NCBI RefSeq assembly: GCF_000026945.1
Contig: NC_012860.1
Location: 1,426,001-1,490,000 of the forward strand
Origin: Candida dubliniensis CD36
Lineage: Eukaryota > Ascomycota > Pichiomycetes > Serinales > Debaryomycetaceae
Direction: 5' to 3'
Length of the DNA: 64,000 nt
Positions 49,593-59,869 of this stretch are shown piece after piece (within the stretch, counting starts at the first letter, position 1; each line of letters starts with the position of its first letter). The notes under the pieces are model-generated. The model saw only the letters and a list, made by a program, of their open reading frames with translations, was not told where the DNA came from and did no database searches. The translations under genes were made by a program, and so were the position numbers.

Positions 49593-50222
49593 CTAATTAA
49601 TTAATGCTGCTCTTGAAGGATGGACATTCAGTGGCACCACAGGCTTTGAAGCTGGTTTCTTCTTTTTCCCTTCTTCAATTCTTTTCTTTCTTTCATCGAG
49701 CACTTTTTCATTCTTTTCTTTCAATTTCTGTATTCTTGCTTCAGAATTACCTCCTCCCCCAACTGTCAATTCCACATTGATTTTTCTATTACGTATTTCT
49801 GTATGATGCATTCGTAAAGCTAATTCCATTTTACTTTGAATTTCTTGAGTATCATTATCAAATTCTAAAAATGCAATGCCTTTATCGGGTCGAATTCTTA
49901 TTCTATCGGGATTACTATTTTTAAAATGTGAAATCAATTCAGCCTGTTGGATATCATAAGGTAAATTTCCTACAAATAAAATAAATCGAGGTCCTTTCCC
50001 ACCATTAACACCTTTACCTTTTTTCCCTCTTCTTGTCTTTCTTTTCTTTTTTGGTTGTTCTGGAGAATCTTGTTGTGAATCTTTAACTTCTTCAGGTTTT
50101 TCCTCCTCAGCCTTTCTTTTTCTTTCTAACTTTTCTTCCTTTTCTGCATCTCTTTCCTCTTTAGATTTACGGAAACTAAGTGCTTTCCTTTCCTTCTTAG
50201 ACAATTTGGGAGTGTCTGACAT
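49593..50222 (-). CDS. NOP6: Nucleolar RRM protein Nop6
   Basis: A 209-residue small-subunit ribosome-assembly protein. The N terminus is very Lys/Glu-rich and predicted helical (KLSKKERKALSFRKSKEERD), followed by a basic patch PKKKRKTRRGKKGKG that would act as a nuclear/nucleolar signal. A single RRM at ~80-155 has RNP2 (ILFVGNLPY) and RNP1-like (KGIAFLEF). The basic C-terminal tail contains EARIQKLKEKNEKVLDERKK and ends LNVHPSRAALIN. Layout and wording match Nop6. A PAC element 86-93 bases upstream fits a ribosome-biogenesis gene. Confidence 0.9.
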   Translation of the reverse strand: MSDTPKLSKKERKALSFRKSKEERDAEKEEKLERKRKAEEEKPEEVKDSQQDSPEQPKKKRKTRRGKKGKGVNGGKGPRFILFVGNLPYDIQQAELISHFKNSNPDRIRIRPDKGIAFLEFDNDTQEIQSKMELALRMHHTEIRNRKINVELTVGGGGNSEARIQKLKEKNEKVLDERKKRIEEGKKKKPASKPVVPLNVHPSRAALIN

Positions 50223-50307
50223 ATTGTTATTTATGGAGTTGATAAAGAATTAAACCTCCCAGAAAAAAAAAAAAAAAAAAAATGCTTCATCCATTATTTC
50301 TTTTCGT

Positions 50308-50315
50308 GCGATGAG
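50308..50315. promoter_or_regulatory. PAC element between NOP6 and its divergent neighbour
   Basis: GCGATGAG, the core PAC motif of fungal rRNA-processing gene promoters, lies 86-93 bases before the NOP6 ATG. Its ATG triplet (50311) is in frame with the divergent downstream gene, which affects that gene's start choice. Confidence 0.6.
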
Positions 50316-50454
50316 TAGTAGGACAAAAAAAAAAAGAGGGAGAAATATTAGAATCAAATTCTCAATTTTATATTTTATTTTTTTGTTTTGTTTTGTTCTT
50401 TATCTGATTTGGTTAGGCACGTTGGAATCAATTCAAACACATAAATACAACCAA

Positions 50455-50844
50455 ATGCCCAACGAATCTATAGTCAATTCAGGTGAAGTTGTCTTTCTGC
50501 AGGCTAGTGTTGATCAGAAGCCATCACCAACAGCACCATCATCATCAAATGCTAATTTTCTCACTAACATCAGGTCCAGGCTGCCGTCACGGTCCATTTC
50601 GCCCTATGCATATAGAACTCGATTTGATGATAGACAGACCACTTCATATTCCGGCGACAATAATGCTATAATCAGAGAAACAGCTAGATCGGAATTAATT
50701 ACGCGGCATCAATTACAAAATGTTCATCAAGATCAAAGTCGTCGAGGCAGAAGTAGATCTCGAGAAAAGAAAAAAGTTGATACGAAACCACATGTTATCA
50801 GTCTAATGGGGTTTGACACTACAACAACTTCCAAGAAGAAATAG
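50455..50844 (+). CDS. Unrecognised small Ser/Arg-rich protein
   Basis: From the ATG at 50455 this is a 129-residue basic, Ser-rich protein (MPNESIVNSGEVVFLQASVD, SRLPSRSISPYAYRTRFDD, RRGRSRSREKKK, ending ISLMGFDTTTTSKKK). No domain is recognised; it looks mostly disordered. An in-frame ATG at 50311 would give 177 residues and add a hydrophobic segment (FSILYFIFLFCFVLYLIWLG) that could be a membrane anchor. That ATG is embedded in the PAC motif, and the hydrophobic stretch is coded by a T-rich, leader-like run, so I prefer 50455 with modest confidence. If 50311 is used, this would be a single-pass membrane protein. Confidence 0.55.
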   Translation: MPNESIVNSGEVVFLQASVDQKPSPTAPSSSNANFLTNIRSRLPSRSISPYAYRTRFDDRQTTSYSGDNNAIIRETARSELITRHQLQNVHQDQSRRGRSRSREKKKVDTKPHVISLMGFDTTTTSKKK

Positions 50845-51013
50845 CTTGGTTTCCCCCTTTTTCACCCCCCCTCCTGTCTCTCCTACAGAAAGTCGGAATA
50901 CGATTTTTATTTCTGGATATTGCTGTTCTATTGACAATCAACTGGTTTTGATTGTAAGTCTACAGCCGTTATTGTTTCATTTTTTTTTTTGTGATGTATT
51001 AGTTGTATAGGAT

Positions 51014-52519
51014 CTATTCTAATTTATCTAATAATTGGGCATGTTCTTTAATTAATTCTTCATGTTTGTTTCTTAATTCAGTATATGCTTGAGAAACTCT
51101 TTGTAATTTCTCCTCAAGATCTGGTACATTCCCGTTGCCAACTTGTTTAACAATAGAGTTTATTCCAGAAAGATTTTTGAATTGTAATTCTTCAAATTGT
51201 TTGCCTTGTAACCAAGTTGCAAAGTCAACAGCATGGGTTGTGTTAGTGGTTGCAGTGATTTTACCAGGAATATCCAAGAATATCTGATGTTCTTCAGGAT
51301 TGGTACTTGCTAGTACTCGTTTAAATTGAGGTATCATTCTATGTTTCTTATCGGCTTTAGTAGCAGTAGTATTGGTAGTTGAAGTATTGATGAAATCATC
51401 GGGAACAGTTTCAACAGCAATATAAGCTACTGGGGAATTACAAGGTGTAAATGATTTCACAACTTGTTTCGTCACAATATCAGAAACAAACACCCTACCT
51501 TCGGAATCACCAGATATTATACTTGTTCCATCAAACGAAATTGACAATTTGGTAACAGCAATAGGTTTATCATCACCAGTTTTCGTCTTTTGTTGATGGG
51601 CAACAAATGTCTCCTTTAAATTCGGATCAGTATCAACAGTTATTATCTTATTCATACCACCAATACTTTCCAACACTGATGTATGATTGTTTATAGAATA
51701 TAAAGGAATCGATCTCACAAGACCATTATTTAACCCAACATATAAGGCTCTATTGGCTGGATCCTTAGTGACACATTCTGCAGAACTGGGTAAAATAAAT
51801 GTGGTTAGCAAACTCTTTGTGACTATATCGTAAATCCTGACCGTACTGTCTTTTGAAGTTGTATATAATTTTAAATCATTAATGTTATGAGCATCATTTA
51901 AACAAAGATCAGTGAGGGGTAATGTATTATCGGTAATTTGCCAATATGGTTTCACTTGATGATCTGATTTATCATAAACACTAATTAATTCTGCTAAATT
52001 CCATACAATACATCTGGCATCCTCACCTCCAGTAATTAAAAATGTTCCACAGCTTGACCCCTTGATCGTAGTCATCCCTTGATAATGGGCATCTCTGACA
52101 CATAATAAATTGCCTGAACTTAATTCCCAAATATATAATTTCCCACTCTTAGATCCTCCTGCTAATAACCATGGAACCCGATAATTTGGCAATTTGTATA
52201 ACTGGCCAGTATTGCTGGTGCTGCCAATTGGATGATTTATCAATGTGATACAAGTCAATGCTTCTGGTATCGGTATGCGTTGATCAACACTTTCTTTTCC
52301 CCATGAATATACATTGATCAATGCTTTGTTAGGAGCAGCAGCGAAAATTCTTTCTCCGGGACCAATACCAGTAATGGCGGTGCCATTTGTGTGAGAGTCT
52401 GCATGTCGATAGGATGCATATTGCTTGGACGTATGGATTGATGTGATATACCCATATGATTCTTGACTATGTTTATCGGCTGGATCACCTTGACCTATGT
52501 AAAACACTACTTCATCCAT
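51014..52519 (-). CDS. IPI3: Pre-60S assembly WD-repeat protein Ipi3 (Rix1 complex)
   Basis: A 501-residue WD40 protein, homologue of human WDR18, in the Rix1-Ipi1-Ipi3 complex that processes ITS2 and remodels pre-60S particles with Rea1. The start is [22 protein letters not shown] repeats include [64 protein letters not shown] and [19 protein letters not shown]. The C-terminal ~60 residues form a coiled coil ([20 protein letters not shown]). The ATG at 52519 is chosen; a longer frame to 52663 adds a Phe-rich and Lys-rich leader with no family similarity. PAC and RRPE motifs sit immediately upstream. It is divergent from PBR1 by ~195 bases. Confidence 0.93.
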   Translation of the reverse strand: MDEVVFYIGQGDPADKHSQESYGYITSIHTSKQYASYRHADSHTNGTAITGIGPGERIFAAAPNKALINVYSWGKESVDQRIPIPEALTCITLINHPIGSTSNTGQLYKLPNYRVPWLLAGGSKSGKLYIWELSSGNLLCVRDAHYQGMTTIKGSSCGTFLITGGEDARCIVWNLAELISVYDKSDHQVKPYWQITDNTLPLTDLCLNDAHNINDLKLYTTSKDSTVRIYDIVTKSLLTTFILPSSAECVTKDPANRALYVGLNNGLVRSIPLYSINNHTSVLESIGGMNKIITVDTDPNLKETFVAHQQKTKTGDDKPIAVTKLSISFDGTSIISGDSEGRVFVSDIVTKQVVKSFTPCNSPVAYIAVETVPDDFINTSTTNTTATKADKKHRMIPQFKRVLASTNPEEHQIFLDIPGKITATTNTTHAVDFATWLQGKQFEELQFKNLSGINSIVKQVGNGNVPDLEEKLQRVSQAYTELRNKHEELIKEHAQLLDKLE

Positions 52520-52532
52520 GTTTGTGAGTTTA

Positions 52533-52588
52533 GCGATGAGATGAGAGGAACAAGAACAGAGAACAATTCTGAAAAAAGAAAAATTTTG
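52533..52588. promoter_or_regulatory. PAC and RRPE motifs of the IPI3 promoter
   Basis: GCGATGAG at 52533-52540 (PAC) lies 14 bases before the IPI3 ATG, followed by GAAAAATTTTG at 52578-52588 (RRPE). This pair is the standard signature of fungal ribosome-biogenesis promoters and agrees with Ipi3's job. The PAC is unusually close to the start codon. Confidence 0.65.
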
Positions 52589-52715
52589 TGAAAAATGGTT
52601 GTGCTTCTTATTCTCACCTTCCACCACTGAAAAAAAAAAAAAAAAGGGTAGAAAGGCAACCAATTTGTAAAAATAGTACCAAAAACCAATTACTGTCTTT
52701 CTTCCTATCCGTATT

Positions 52716-54131
52716 ATGCCGGTGAATTTTTTAACTAGTGTTGTATTTGATGGACCAGAGGTGATTCCGTATTGGGATCAAATTAAAGAATATGGACCTA
52801 CTGTTATTCCCATTCTATTAACTCTTGCGGGGGCCAAGTATTATTTTCATGGTGCCACCAATACGTGGGAACGAGACATGCATGGGAAAGTGTTTATGAT
52901 TACTGGTGGGACCAGTGGTATTGGGGCTCAAATAGCATATGAATTGGGTCAACGAGGAGCACAACTAATATTACTAACTAGAAGAACCAATGATCAATGG
53001 ATAGCTGAATATATTGAAGATTTACGTGATAAAACTAATAATGGTTTGATATATGCAGAAGAATGTGATTTGAGTTCACTTTATTCAATCAGAAAGTTTG
53101 CCACAAAATGGCTTGATAATCAACCACCAAGAAGATTAGATGGAGTAATTTGTTGTGCTGCTGAATGTATCCCACGAGGAAAATCTAGACAAATAACTAT
53201 AGACGGAGTTGAACGACAAATTGGTATTAATTATTTGGCTCATTTCCATTTTTTAACTTTATTGGGTCCGTCACTAAGGGTTCAACCTCCTGATAGAGAT
53301 GTGCGGGTGTTGATTGCAACGTGTTCGTCTCAAAATTTAGGGGAGGTGGATTTGAACGATTTATTATGGAGTGAAAAGAGATATCCAGTGAGTCAACCAT
53401 GGAAGGTATATGGGACATCTAAATTACTTTTAGGGTTGTTTGCTAAAGAGTATCAAAGGCAGTTGATGGGATATGAACGTAAAGATAAGGCACCATGTAA
53501 CGTTCGTATTAATTTAATCAACCCAGGTATTGTTCGAACACCTTCAACAAGAAGATTTCTATCTTTGGGATCCATTTGGGGGTTGGTTATATATTTGATT
53601 TTATTCCCGATTTGGTGGTTATTTTTTAAGAGTGCTGAGCAAGGTGCTCAGTCATTTTACTTTGCGTTATTTGCTCCTATTTTCATGAAGATTGAAGGTG
53701 GTAACATGGTACAGGAATGTAAAATAATGACTAAAGTTAGAAAAGAGTATACTGATGATGATTTGCAGCAAAAGGTTTTCCATAACACTGAAGAATTGAT
53801 CAAACAGATTGAAACGAAATCAGCTATTGAACGTAAAAAGCATGAAAACACCAAAAAGACTCCCGAACAAAAGGCTAAGGAAAGGCAAGATGAATTGAAC
53901 AGAAAGAGAGATTTGCATATCAAACCAGAAACCCCAGAGGAATTGGAACTGAAATTAAATGTATTGAGAAATCAAATTGGTATGGGGACCGGTATTCTGT
54001 CCAATGAAATGCCATTGTTTCCTGATGATGAGACTCTCAAGAAAGTAATCGGTTCCAGAAAGAATGCCAGTGGTAGCAGCAGTGATGCTCTGAAATCAAA
54101 TCAAAGTAAAAAGAAATCTAAAAAAATATAG
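52716..54131 (+). CDS. PBR1: Short-chain dehydrogenase/reductase, Pbr1-like
   Basis: A 471-residue membrane-associated SDR, likely orthologue of yeast YNL181W/Pbr1. A hydrophobic segment ([15 protein letters not shown], ~30-44) precedes the cofactor motif TGGTSGIG at 63-70. The active site YGTSK has Tyr232 and Lys236, and a Ser lies in [22 protein letters not shown] and [14 protein letters not shown] motifs are present. A second hydrophobic stretch ([16 protein letters not shown]) lies near 290. The last ~150 residues are a Lys/Glu-rich helical tail, longer than a typical SDR. The reaction is unknown; the yeast protein has been linked to haem or sterol-type lipid metabolism only loosely. The ATG at 52716 is the first in frame. 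Confidence 0.85.
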   Translation: MPVNFLTSVVFDGPEVIPYWDQIKEYGPTVIPILLTLAGAKYYFHGATNTWERDMHGKVFMITGGTSGIGAQIAYELGQRGAQLILLTRRTNDQWIAEYIEDLRDKTNNGLIYAEECDLSSLYSIRKFATKWLDNQPPRRLDGVICCAAECIPRGKSRQITIDGVERQIGINYLAHFHFLTLLGPSLRVQPPDRDVRVLIATCSSQNLGEVDLNDLLWSEKRYPVSQPWKVYGTSKLLLGLFAKEYQRQLMGYERKDKAPCNVRINLINPGIVRTPSTRRFLSLGSIWGLVIYLILFPIWWLFFKSAEQGAQSFYFALFAPIFMKIEGGNMVQECKIMTKVRKEYTDDDLQQKVFHNTEELIKQIETKSAIERKKHENTKKTPEQKAKERQDELNRKRDLHIKPETPEELELKLNVLRNQIGMGTGILSNEMPLFPDDETLKKVIGSRKNASGSSSDALKSNQSKKKSKKI

Positions 54132-55282
54132 GCTTGTATTCGTAAATAAATGGAACCCCCACCAGAACTACACCCCCCACTACCACTTTCTCTTTCATCG
54201 CCAACCCTTTGAATCTCATGTCTTAGCGCACTTTTTTCCCCTCTTAATTACACCACAAAACCACGACAACTTGACAGAAACAAACTAGAATTTCTACGTG
54301 ATTGATAGAAGAGTACAGGAAGAAGGCAGACGGATCTACAAAGAATGGTTTAGATAGATAATTGACAATGTTTTTGGTTTTTTTTTTTTTTTGAGCCACC
54401 TACGGCAAAATACTATACTCTGGGGGTTTTACATGATTTGGACAATCTAAGATAGTAGTATGGAGGGACAAAAAAAAAAAAAAAGAAATAAGAAAATTTT
54501 TCAATATCTCGAGTTGTTGTCGAGGCATAGTTATTTAGGTTTTGGAATATCAATACTATTGGGTCTAATTAAATTAGTGATTGACATGACCACCCACCAA
54601 CCTGATTTGTGATCATTTGATTTTCGCACGCAGTAGCAGCACCGGTATCGCAGGCAACTTTCGATGGTATTTTTTTTTCTTCTCTCTCTTGCAGCGCCGA
54701 CAACCCTTCCTTCCTTCCTCGTGGTAATAATTGTCCACCCAAAATCTTAATCTAAATTTAATTAATGATAATAGATAGGAGAGAGAAATGTGTGCGTGTT
54801 TGTGACAAAAAAAAAAAAGAATTTAATATATCCGGAATTTGTCTTATCAGAAACAAATTAAATCGTTCGCAATTTCCTTTCCAAGGGCACGAGACCTCTT
54901 ACAATAGAGAGAAAGAGAGAAAAAATAGTAGAGGAAACCTCTCAAGACGTTGAAAATTTATACCGCCGATATTCTTAACCAAAGCAAACTTGGATTTCCG
55001 TATCAGTTTAATATTTTCTTCTTTTTATTTTTTTTTTTTCTTAAAAAGCTAAATCCAATCATTAAATCCTGTACAACTGTTCAAGTCATACTAAGTTGTT
55101 CCTCACATATTGTCTAACCCAGTTGCATTCGGTCATTATTTATCAGTGTGGATTTTGTTTTTTTTTTTTTATTGGTTTATTTTTTGCTCCTCCAAATATT
55201 ATAAAATATTATTGTCCAAGAGAATTGTACCACTTGATTTACTATTTATCCCCAGTCTATACAAATTTGAAAATTCAGAATC
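54132..55282. other. Spacer upstream of the SAT4/HAL4-like kinase
   Basis: About 1.15 kb with several A and T runs (about 54378-54392, 54471-54484 and 55160-55171). The open frames here are short and low-complexity, and no gene is supported. It probably serves as a long promoter and leader for the kinase gene. Confidence 0.55.
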
Positions 55283-57754
55283 ATGTCTAAAGATATTGAA
55301 AAAATACAACAACAACAAAGTCAACAGCAGCAGCCAATGTCGTCCTTGACAAAGTTGCTACATGAATCGACCTCGACTCTAGCTTCTCCAGTTTTATCGA
55401 GAAATACTTCGGAAGTAACTTTTAAGGATCAAGGTCGCCGTACACCCGAAATTGTGACCATAGATGATAATGTCGCTACTGAATCACCGGGGATCATTAT
55501 TGATGTTTCAAAACCTAAACCTCCATCAATAGATACTGATGGCTTGGATGTTGAGCCACAGGCTGTGCATGGTTTTGATCCATCTCCAAACACCAAAGTT
55601 TCATTTCTGTCTCCGTTTTCTCCAACTTCTCCATTTACCAGACAATCATCGAACTCATTTTCAAGTAACCAAGCATTTCAGAATCCAAGAGGTGCAGTTG
55701 CCAGTCCAAGGTATATAAAAAACAATTCGGTTAGTCACTCATCGGTATTTATGGGTGGGGAGAGTTTATCATCGTCAATCCCTTATTCTGCTCCTGGTGG
55801 TGGACGTGGCAATCCAGCTTCTCATAGTGGGAATACTAGTGGCAGCAATCATCCAAACAGTTTACATCGTGAGAACTCGTTTTCATCTTTAAACACTAGT
55901 GATAGTAATTCATCGTCACATATCCCAAACTTGCCCAATGGTCAACCTATCAATTCAATCCATATACAGTCTCCACAAGTGAGTGCCTCAAGTATCGACT
56001 CCAGGTTTGTCGTATCGAAACAAAGAATTGCTCAGGCCCAAGCTCAAGCACTGTTAAGTAGTTCTCAAAGATCAAACTCGCAAAGTGGATTATCGTTCTT
56101 TTTTTCTCAAAAAAGTAAGCCAGCCGTGAAAAGAGATTCTACAACTGATTTAGGTGCATTTTACAACAACTCTTATCAAGATCGTGATGTTCCAATTGTT
56201 TCTGGTTCCCCCAATTCGTTATCTTCTGCGGAATCAACAGTGTCGTATGGCAGTAGTGCTCCTACAAGACACAATTCAATGGCAAATTTAAAACGGTTTT
56301 TCAAAAAATCAACTCCAACAACTTCACAACCAGTGGGGACTCTGAACTTATCTTCGTCTTTAAGATCGGCTAGTTCTGGTGCTAGTGGGGCAATGAATAT
56401 TCCAAATTCATTGAATGGACAAACCAACAATGGTTCTCAATCGCCATCATCATTCAATGCTAGCACTTCTAATACATCGTATTCACAGTCACCCGGCACT
56501 AATTCTTCTTCAGTGTCCCGTAGTTCAACTTTGCAAAACAAGATGAATTATCATGAAAGACGTCAATCGGTGCTGGGGATTGTCAATAATTCACAGCAAT
56601 TGCCATTTTCTAAACGATACCACAGTAAGAATGCCGAGAATTTGGGAGCTGGTGCTGGAGGTTCGGTTAGATTGCTTACAAGAGTAAGTGATGGTAAGAC
56701 TTTTGCCGTCAAAGAATTCCGGGCTAAATATCAAAATGAATCGAAGCGTGATTACGCTAAGAAGATCACTGGTGAATATTGTATTGGATCTACTCTAAAG
56801 CATCCTAATATTATTGAAACGGTTGAAATTTGTTATGAGAATGAACGTATTCATCAAGTTATGGAATATTGTGATTTCGATTTATTTGCCATTGTCATGT
56901 CAAATAAAATGTCAAGAGAAGAAATCAATTGTTGCTTTAAACAAATTTTGGCTGGGGTTCATTATTTACATTCTATGGGATTAGCTCATCGTGATTTGAA
57001 ATTAGATAATTGTGTTATTGATAAACGAGGAATTGTTAAAATCATTGATTTTGGATCAGCAGTTGTGTTTTCTTATCCATTTACCAAAACTTTAATTGAA
57101 GCACAGGGTATTGTTGGATCGGATCCATATTTGGCTCCCGAAGTTTGTGTTTTCAATAAATATGACCCTAGACCAGTTGATGTTTGGTCAGTTGCCATTA
57201 TTTATTGTTGTATGATGTTAAAGAAATTCCCATGGAAAGTGCCGAAATTGTCTGATTCTAGTTTTAAGTTATTTGCATCTCGTGGTGAATTTATTCCAAT
57301 TTCGGAGATGTTGAAAAAGACACCAAATGACATGGAGAAGTCAAATAGTAATGGAAGTAGTGGTGGATTAAATAATTTGGAGGATATAAGTGAGGCATTG
57401 GAAGATGAAATTACAGCAGGTGTTAAACAGAAGCCTCCAGCCACTGGTCAAAACGGTACTACTGGTGACGGAAAGGATCACACATCTAGTGAAACTGGAG
57501 CTAACCGTCTATTGTTGGCCTTGCCAGAAGATTGTAGAAGACTTATTGGTCGTATGGTTGAATTAGCTCCAGCTTGTCGTATCACCGTTGATGAAGTATT
57601 GAATGATCCATGGTTGAAATCAGTAAATATGTGTACTGTCGAAGAAAGCTCACCGGGTGTGTTTGAAGTTATCAAATGTGAAGATCATGAGCATACTCAA
57701 GTAGATCAATCTAAAGCCCATATTGCCGCTTTTGAAAAAAACAAGAAGAAATAG
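55283..57754 (+). CDS. SAT4: Sat4/Hal4-type protein kinase (NPR/HAL5 family)
   Basis: An 823-residue Ser/Thr kinase of the yeast-specific HAL4/HAL5/NPR1 group, which stabilises nutrient and K+ transporters at the membrane. Residues 1-~430 are Ser/Asn/Gln-rich and disordered (QQQQSQQQQP, many SxxS runs). The kinase domain starts near 453 (LGAGAGGSVRL), with Lys477 (FAVKEF), HRDLKLDN with Asp571, and DFG near 590. The segments EYCIGSTLKHPNIIETVEI and QVMEYCDFDLFAIVMSNKMS match Sat4/Hal5 best. A low-complexity insert lies within the C-lobe (NSNGSSGGLNNLED). The tail HTQVDQSKAHIAAFEKNKKK is typical of Sat4. With HAK1 in the same window, a shared link to K+ homeostasis is plausible but only inferred. 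Hal5 is the alternative name. Confidence 0.85.
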   Translation: MSKDIEKIQQQQSQQQQPMSSLTKLLHESTSTLASPVLSRNTSEVTFKDQGRRTPEIVTIDDNVATESPGIIIDVSKPKPPSIDTDGLDVEPQAVHGFDPSPNTKVSFLSPFSPTSPFTRQSSNSFSSNQAFQNPRGAVASPRYIKNNSVSHSSVFMGGESLSSSIPYSAPGGGRGNPASHSGNTSGSNHPNSLHRENSFSSLNTSDSNSSSHIPNLPNGQPINSIHIQSPQVSASSIDSRFVVSKQRIAQAQAQALLSSSQRSNSQSGLSFFFSQKSKPAVKRDSTTDLGAFYNNSYQDRDVPIVSGSPNSLSSAESTVSYGSSAPTRHNSMANLKRFFKKSTPTTSQPVGTLNLSSSLRSASSGASGAMNIPNSLNGQTNNGSQSPSSFNASTSNTSYSQSPGTNSSSVSRSSTLQNKMNYHERRQSVLGIVNNSQQLPFSKRYHSKNAENLGAGAGGSVRLLTRVSDGKTFAVKEFRAKYQNESKRDYAKKITGEYCIGSTLKHPNIIETVEICYENERIHQVMEYCDFDLFAIVMSNKMSREEINCCFKQILAGVHYLHSMGLAHRDLKLDNCVIDKRGIVKIIDFGSAVVFSYPFTKTLIEAQGIVGSDPYLAPEVCVFNKYDPRPVDVWSVAIIYCCMMLKKFPWKVPKLSDSSFKLFASRGEFIPISEMLKKTPNDMEKSNSNGSSGGLNNLEDISEALEDEITAGVKQKPPATGQNGTTGDGKDHTSSETGANRLLLALPEDCRRLIGRMVELAPACRITVDEVLNDPWLKSVNMCTVEESSPGVFEVIKCEDHEHTQVDQSKAHIAAFEKNKKK

Positions 57755-57972
57755 AATAGGTGGAAGTCGTCACGAAGATCATGAATATTCAAGATTAAAA
57801 ATAAATCCAATTATAGACAAAAAAATATGTAGCATTTACTTTTTTAGTTTTTCTTTTTAACTGTATGTACTTTTTTTTTTTTTTAATGTTTATTTCATTT
57901 CGTTTAATTTAAATCTATGTATATTATGTACAAGTTATTCAGTGATATATATATAAAAACTGGTGTTTTTGT

Positions 57973-58404
57973 TTATGGTACAACTTTGATGCCAACCTCT
58001 TTTGCCGTGCTAATCACACTCCCAATAATAGCTTTAAGATCAACGGATCTATGTCTATCATCGGTTTTTTTAATCTTGGCAATTTCCCAAATATGTTTCA
58101 ACGACACTTCTCCAACAGGTTCTTCTAATCCTTTCCCGCTACCTTTTTCCACTCCAGCAGCTTTCATCAATAACCACGAAGTAGGTGGAGATTTCATTTC
58201 AAATGTAAATGTACGATCAGGTTTGACTTGTATTATGACGGGTATAGGTACTCCTTGATTGTAAATGGCAGTACGAGCATTGAACTCTTTACAAAAATCA
58301 ATTGCCTTAACCCCTTTGGAACCCAATGCTGGACCAACTGGTGGAGCAGGGGCAGCTTTTCCAGCTTCTACCACTAATTTGACTAATGCTCCTTTTGTAG
58401 ACAT
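57973..58404 (-). CDS. MRPL19: Mitochondrial large-subunit ribosomal protein uL11m (Mrpl19)
   Basis: A 143-residue L11-family protein of the mitochondrial GTPase-associated centre. The N-terminal domain reads [35 protein letters not shown], the L11 signature; [20 protein letters not shown] and the C-terminal rRNA-binding part follow. The cytosolic eukaryotic L12 lacks this bacterial-like wording, so the mitochondrial assignment is firm. No long presequence precedes the domain, as also in yeast Mrpl19. It is divergent from RAI1 by ~290 bases and convergent with the kinase gene. Confidence 0.93.
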   Translation of the reverse strand: MSTKGALVKLVVEAGKAAPAPPVGPALGSKGVKAIDFCKEFNARTAIYNQGVPIPVIIQVKPDRTFTFEMKSPPTSWLLMKAAGVEKGSGKGLEEPVGEVSLKHIWEIAKIKKTDDRHRSVDLKAIIGSVISTAKEVGIKVVP

Positions 58405-58693
58405 GTTTTTCTAGGCGAGGATGAGTGAGGTTGAACGGTAGGTCTAGTACTAATTGATGGGGACACTCTTTCTTTTGCTTGGTTCTTTTTTTTTTTCAGG
58501 CATTATTTGTGAGTGGGATTGGTTTGATTTTTTTTTTTTTTTGATCAATTCCTGGCCTGTTTTGTTTATGTACAGGAAACTGCAACTGAATGGAAACAAC
58601 AAAATTAATGAGAAGATTGGAAAAAAAAATGTTGAAAGTTTAGAGTATTGAGATGAGAATCTAAACTAACCAACTTATAAAATATACACAGTA

Positions 58694-59869
58694 ATGGAGA
58701 AATCTTTACCATTAAATTCGAGATCTAAAACCACTGCTTTAAAGCAACCTCGAGAATTATTCAGTTATGCACGTGATATAGATGGGAGATATGTATATGA
58801 CGATCCTCAAGATTCATTATCATATTATTATTTGCCTGATTCAACCATTGATAATGGGATTGATTTACAGGCTGGATATTCTAAATTCAAAAAAATCCCT
58901 GAAGAACAAAATTTAGCTGATTTCAATTCATTATTAAAAGCAATTATTAAATATGAAACCTCTGAAGGTAAAAAAATATCGAGTGATATAATCACTTTCC
59001 GAGGAATAATGACCAAGATACTTTCGTTGCCGTATAATTTAACTGAACCAATAGATTTATATGTTGTTCCCTTTGATGGTCAATTGTTTATTAAATCAGA
59101 TGATGAATTGGATATCAAAAGAAGAAAAGAGCAAGACGATCGAATGAAACAGACAAGCACTGAAGAAAGATATGATTATTTGAAACGATGTGAATATATT
59201 GGATATAAATTTGAAACTATTGCCACTCTTCCCAAACCATGGAGTCAAGTATCAAGAAATCAAATTGAAAACAGGAATAAAAAAACTGTGAATAATTATG
59301 AACAATATCTATCTGTGATTAGAACTGGTATTGGTAATGTTAAATTGGTCTTAGCAGGAGAAATTGATTGCTGTTGGGATTATTTACCTGATGAAAGAAA
59401 TAAAATATTAAATCATTATGTAGAATTGAAAACTAGTCGAATCATTGAAAATAATATGCAAGTTGTTTCATTTGAAAAAAAATTATTTAAAACATGGTGT
59501 CAATGTTTTTTAATGGGGGTCACTAAAATCATTTATGGATTTCGAGATGATAATTTAAACTTAAGAAATGTCGAATTATACAACACCGAAGAAATCCCGG
59601 TTTTAATTAAAAATAACCCATTAACAAACACAGCAACAGAAAAGAAAATCAATTGTACGAATGCATTGAAATGGTATGGTGCTGTAGTTGATTGGTTGAA
59701 TACGACAATTGACAAAAAAGATGAAATCAAGAGTTATCGTTTGAAATATGATCCGGTAAGGAAATCGTTCACTCTAAGTGAAACTGATAGTGAAACTAAT
59801 GAGAAATTAAGAAATGGTCAATTGCTCACGTCAGAATTTTTGGAATGGAGACAAAGTTTGAAAAAATAG
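58694..59869 (+). CDS. RAI1: Decapping/5'-end quality-control nuclease Rai1 (DXO family)
   Basis: A 391-residue partner of the nuclear exonuclease Rat1 that removes incomplete or non-canonical 5' caps and 5' triphosphates. The metal-binding active site is visible as the acidic residues in LAGEIDCCWDYLP and the motif YVELKTSR (Glu and Lys), preceded by the basic block QYLSVIRTGIGNVKLV. The C-terminal SEFLEWRQSLKK and the middle segment FKTWCQCFLMGVTKIIYGFRDD are typical. Length equals the yeast protein within a few residues. The ATG at 58694 is the first in frame. Confidence 0.94.
   Translation: MEKSLPLNSRSKTTALKQPRELFSYARDIDGRYVYDDPQDSLSYYYLPDSTIDNGIDLQAGYSKFKKIPEEQNLADFNSLLKAIIKYETSEGKKISSDIITFRGIMTKILSLPYNLTEPIDLYVVPFDGQLFIKSDDELDIKRRKEQDDRMKQTSTEERYDYLKRCEYIGYKFETIATLPKPWSQVSRNQIENRNKKTVNNYEQYLSVIRTGIGNVKLVLAGEIDCCWDYLPDERNKILNHYVELKTSRIIENNMQVVSFEKKLFKTWCQCFLMGVTKIIYGFRDDNLNLRNVELYNTEEIPVLIKNNPLTNTATEKKINCTNALKWYGAVVDWLNTTIDKKDEIKSYRLKYDPVRKSFTLSETDSETNEKLRNGQLLTSEFLEWRQSLKK

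Noticed and set aside
52520..52663. 48-codon upstream extension of IPI3
   Set aside because: It is coded by A/T tracts and contains the PAC and RRPE motifs; the conserved Ipi3 start is at 52519.
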